DNA of 64,000 bases. Source: Eubacterium coprostanoligenes (GTDB taxonomy: Bacteria; Bacillota; Clostridia; Oscillospirales; Acutalibacteraceae). The notes under the pieces are model-generated. The model was not told where the DNA came from and did not search any database. It saw only the letters and a list, made by a program, of their open reading frames with translations. The number at the start of each line of letters is the position of its first letter. Position 1 is the stretch's first letter. A program made the position numbers and the translations under genes. The stretch covers positions 1-64,000 of the forward strand of contig NZ_FUWW01000009.1 of NCBI RefSeq assembly GCF_900167205.1. The letters are read 5' to 3'. Below, in pieces: positions 62,486 to 64,000 of the stretch.

Positions 62486-62665
62486 TTAGTCCTTGCTGAT
62501 AACTTCTTTGCCGTTGTAATAGCCACAGCTTGCACATACCTTGTGCGGAACTGTGTATTCAGAACACTTTGGGCACTTTACAAGTGTTGGAGCCTCTGCC
62601 TTCCAAACGCTTGAACGTCTCTTATTCTTTCTTGCTTTACCTGTTCTTCTTGCTGGTACTGCCAT
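62486..62665 (-). CDS. rpmF: 50S ribosomal protein L32
   Basis: 59 residues: MAVPARRTGKARKNKRRSS, then a zinc ribbon CPKC and CASC. It is short and absent from long-ORF lists, but unmistakable. AAGGAGG lies 8 bases before ATG. Follows yceD as in nearly all bacteria. Confidence 0.96.
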   Translation of the reverse strand: MAVPARRTGKARKNKRRSSVWKAEAPTLVKCPKCSEYTVPHKVCASCGYYNGKEVISKD

Positions 62666-62700
62666 TTTTAATTTCCTCCTTATTATAAAAACAAGTTAGT

Positions 62701-63204
62701 TTACTCATCAATCAGCAAATCTGCCAAAGCAGCTAACCTTGGGTCAACATCTTTTGCACATTCGCATTTTTCGTAATTTAAATTTTTGCCACATTTTTGG
62801 CACAAGCCTTTGCAATCATCCTTGCAAAGCATCTTCGCCGGCAAAAACAACTGACATTCCTCATTAACAAGTTCATCAAGGTCAAGCACATTGTTTTCAA
62901 CAACGATATAATCATCGTAATCGTCATTTTCATTTTCCATTGCGTTGACAATGATTTTATTAAGAGAAAAATCATACTTTCTTTCAATGTCGTCCGCACA
63001 TCTGTCGCACACACCGAAGAAATCAAAGTTTACATCAAGGTCAAGATACACAACCCCAACTTTTTGATACGCTCTTCCCTTTACATCAACACCGTTTTTG
63101 AGTGGCTTATAGGTGCTATACATAAAATCATCCGCATTCATATGATAATCAATATTGATTTCATCCGCCGATGAGTTAAGAAGATTTGTAAAATCAAGTT
63201 GCAT
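62701..63204 (-). CDS. yceD: YceD family protein (DUF177)
   Basis: 167 residues. A first CxxC in FFGVCDRCADD and a second set LCKDDCKGLCQKCGKNLN, with the end DPRLAALADLL, is the DUF177 pattern. YceD is linked to 23S rRNA accumulation and is encoded upstream of rpmF. The ATG at 63204 has GAGG 8 bases upstream; a GTG 9 bases earlier is also possible. Confidence 0.92.
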   Translation of the reverse strand: MQLDFTNLLNSSADEINIDYHMNADDFMYSTYKPLKNGVDVKGRAYQKVGVVYLDLDVNFDFFGVCDRCADDIERKYDFSLNKIIVNAMENENDDYDDYIVVENNVLDLDELVNEECQLFLPAKMLCKDDCKGLCQKCGKNLNYEKCECAKDVDPRLAALADLLIDE

Positions 63205-63233
63205 ACAGTTCACCTCATGTTTGCACTTTAAGT

Positions 63234-63262
63234 ATTATATATATAAAGAGCTTTTTTGTCAA
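63234..63262 (-). promoter_or_regulatory. Perfect-consensus promoter of yceD-rpmF
   Basis: On minus: TTGACA (63262-63257), 17-base spacer, TATAAT (63239-63234). Exact sigma-A consensus in both boxes, fitting the demand for L32. Confidence 0.88.
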
Positions 63263-63272
63263 TAGTAAAATT

Positions 63273-63306
63273 TAAAAAAATAGGCACACCTGTTGCCAAG
63301 TGTGCC
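63273..63306 (-). terminator. Intrinsic terminator of the P-loop gene
   Basis: On minus: GGCACAC/GTGTGCC arms around a 12-base loop, then TATTTTTTT. Confidence 0.85.
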
Positions 63307-63313
63307 ATAATTC

Positions 63314-63730
63314 TTACGCTTCTTCGCAATAATCAAAGATTTCAACCGGAAGATCTTCTTTATCACAGCTAATTGTGAAGTAGAAGTTTACATCCGAAGC
63401 CTCACTTAAGCCTGAAAGCATCTCAAAGAACTGAGGGAGCTTTTCATACTCTCTGCCAACAATTTTGAATGTGGCATCAATAAGAATATCTGTAACATCG
63501 TAATTACCTGCACAAATACCTGCAAGGAAACCATAGAAAGCCTTGTGACCATTGATTCCGTAGGTTTCTGTTTCGAGCAAACGAGCCTTTGATGAAATAT
63601 CGTATGTAAGCTTTGGTTCTTTTTCAATGCAAACAATATTTCCGTCAGAATTCTCTACACAGGAATTCACCAAATCAATGAGTTTCTTTGTCTTTCCTGC
63701 GCCTTTATTACCGATGATAAGTTTAATCAT
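63314..63730 (-). CDS. Small P-loop ATP-binding protein, unknown role
   Basis: 138 residues. A Walker A GNKGAGKTKKL at residues 7-17 and a possible Walker B in VTDILIDATF. No other recognisable domain. Homologues are seen in Clostridia as hypothetical ATPases; I cannot assign a function. It stands downstream of pgi, separated by 43 bases, with its own terminator; AGGAGG precedes the ATG. Confidence 0.75.
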   Translation of the reverse strand: MIKLIIGNKGAGKTKKLIDLVNSCVENSDGNIVCIEKEPKLTYDISSKARLLETETYGINGHKAFYGFLAGICAGNYDVTDILIDATFKIVGREYEKLPQFFEMLSGLSEASDVNFYFTISCDKEDLPVEIFDYCEEA

Positions 63731-63773
63731 TATTTATTCCTCCTGTAAGAAATATGATCTTTTCTATATATTA

Positions 63774-64000
63774 TCATAAATCTAATTGTTTTTCAAGTTT
63801 TTCTTTTTCACTTTCATAGCCGGGTTTGCCAAGCAAAGCAAACATATTCTTCTTGTAGCTTTCAACACCTGGTTGGTTGAAAGGATTAACGCCAAGAATA
63901 TAGCCTGAAATAGCGCAAGCCTTCTCGAAGAAATAAATAAGATAACCGATTTCTTCTGCTCCGAGCTTATCAGCTTCGATAATAAGGTTGCCAACACCGC
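63774..64000 (-). CDS. pgi: Glucose-6-phosphate isomerase, C-terminal part
   Basis: The last 74 residues before a TGA stop at 63774, cut by the window edge. [22 protein letters not shown] is the PGI C-terminal signature. It reads [20 protein letters not shown] at its visible start. Interconverts glucose-6-P and fructose-6-P. An overlapping ORF on the same strand in another frame is a shadow. Confidence 0.93.
   Translation of the reverse strand, partial: GVGNLIIEADKLGAEEIGYLIYFFEKACAISGYILGVNPFNQPGVESYKKNMFALLGKPGYESEKEKLEKQLDL

Overview
The window is AT-rich, densely coding DNA from a low-GC, spore-forming Gram-positive bacterium. Gene content and order fit a gut Clostridia member of the Ruminococcus/Oscillospiraceae kind. 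Supporting signs are four sporulation genes (spoVM, spoIIR, cwlD, spoIIM), a dockerin-like EF-hand on a secreted transglutaminase-like protein, a sialic-acid (nan) cluster, a TrpR-like YerC protein, frequent TTG starts and strong GGAGG ribosome binding sites. The species assignment is inference, since no rRNA is present.

Layout. 1-400: 3' part of an IS200-type tnpA with its hairpin end. 504-3627: a three-gene biotin-dependent carboxyl transfer operon resembling transcarboxylase 12S/1.3S/5S subunits. 3716-6247: secreted transglutaminase-like protein and an NAD-dependent epimerase-like protein. 6309-6883: DUF1292 gene and a 6S RNA candidate, both on minus. 6994-7492: an orphan, apparently structured transcription unit with no downstream gene, the most unusual locus here. 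7549-10790: nanK-nanE divergent from nanA, plus a membrane protein. 10944-24082: a long housekeeping run, yicC-remA-gmk-rpoZ-priA-def-fmt-(Zn protease)-rsmB-rlmN-prpC-prkC-rsgA-thiN-(microprotein)-spoVM, closely following the Bacillus subtilis order. 24190-30505: lon, engB, a DAP-decarboxylase-like gene, yerC, a methyltransferase and hslO.

30587-31046: tRNA operon Val-Asp-Phe-Gly-Cys. 31100-37364: nitroreductase, MscS channel, a membrane protein, the UPF0210/ACT pair, and a secreted beta-helix gene split by a one-base frameshift. 37478-41477: PHP phosphoesterase, Lrp regulator, aminotransferase, ispE, spoIIR. 41514-45048: tRNA-Leu, a decayed coding remnant, a 2-hydroxyacid dehydrogenase, cwlD and radA. 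45114-46157: a dif-like 28-bp palindromic site directly upstream of a Xer-type recombinase gene. 46147-49878 (minus): queA-tgt-yajC-TIGR04086-spoIIM. 50025-52794: asd-dapA-dapB. 52853-59979 (minus): recA-recX-rimO-pgsA, then a T-box-controlled cysE-cysS-aldo/keto reductase operon. 60172-64000: rpmB divergent from recA, then (minus) pgi, P-loop protein, yceD, rpmF, der, plsY.

How the genes work together: most encode core translation, cell-wall precursor and lipid functions. asd-dapA-dapB plus the lysA-like gene cover the early and final steps of the DAP/lysine route. The nan genes feed sialic acid into amino-sugar metabolism. The T-box links cysteine synthesis and cysteinyl-tRNA charging to uncharged tRNA-Cys. 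Several promoters have a -10 box only 6 to 8 bases before the start codon (nanE, xer), which predicts leaderless mRNAs. Two genes (spoIIR and the TIGR04086 gene) start within a few bases of an intrinsic terminator.
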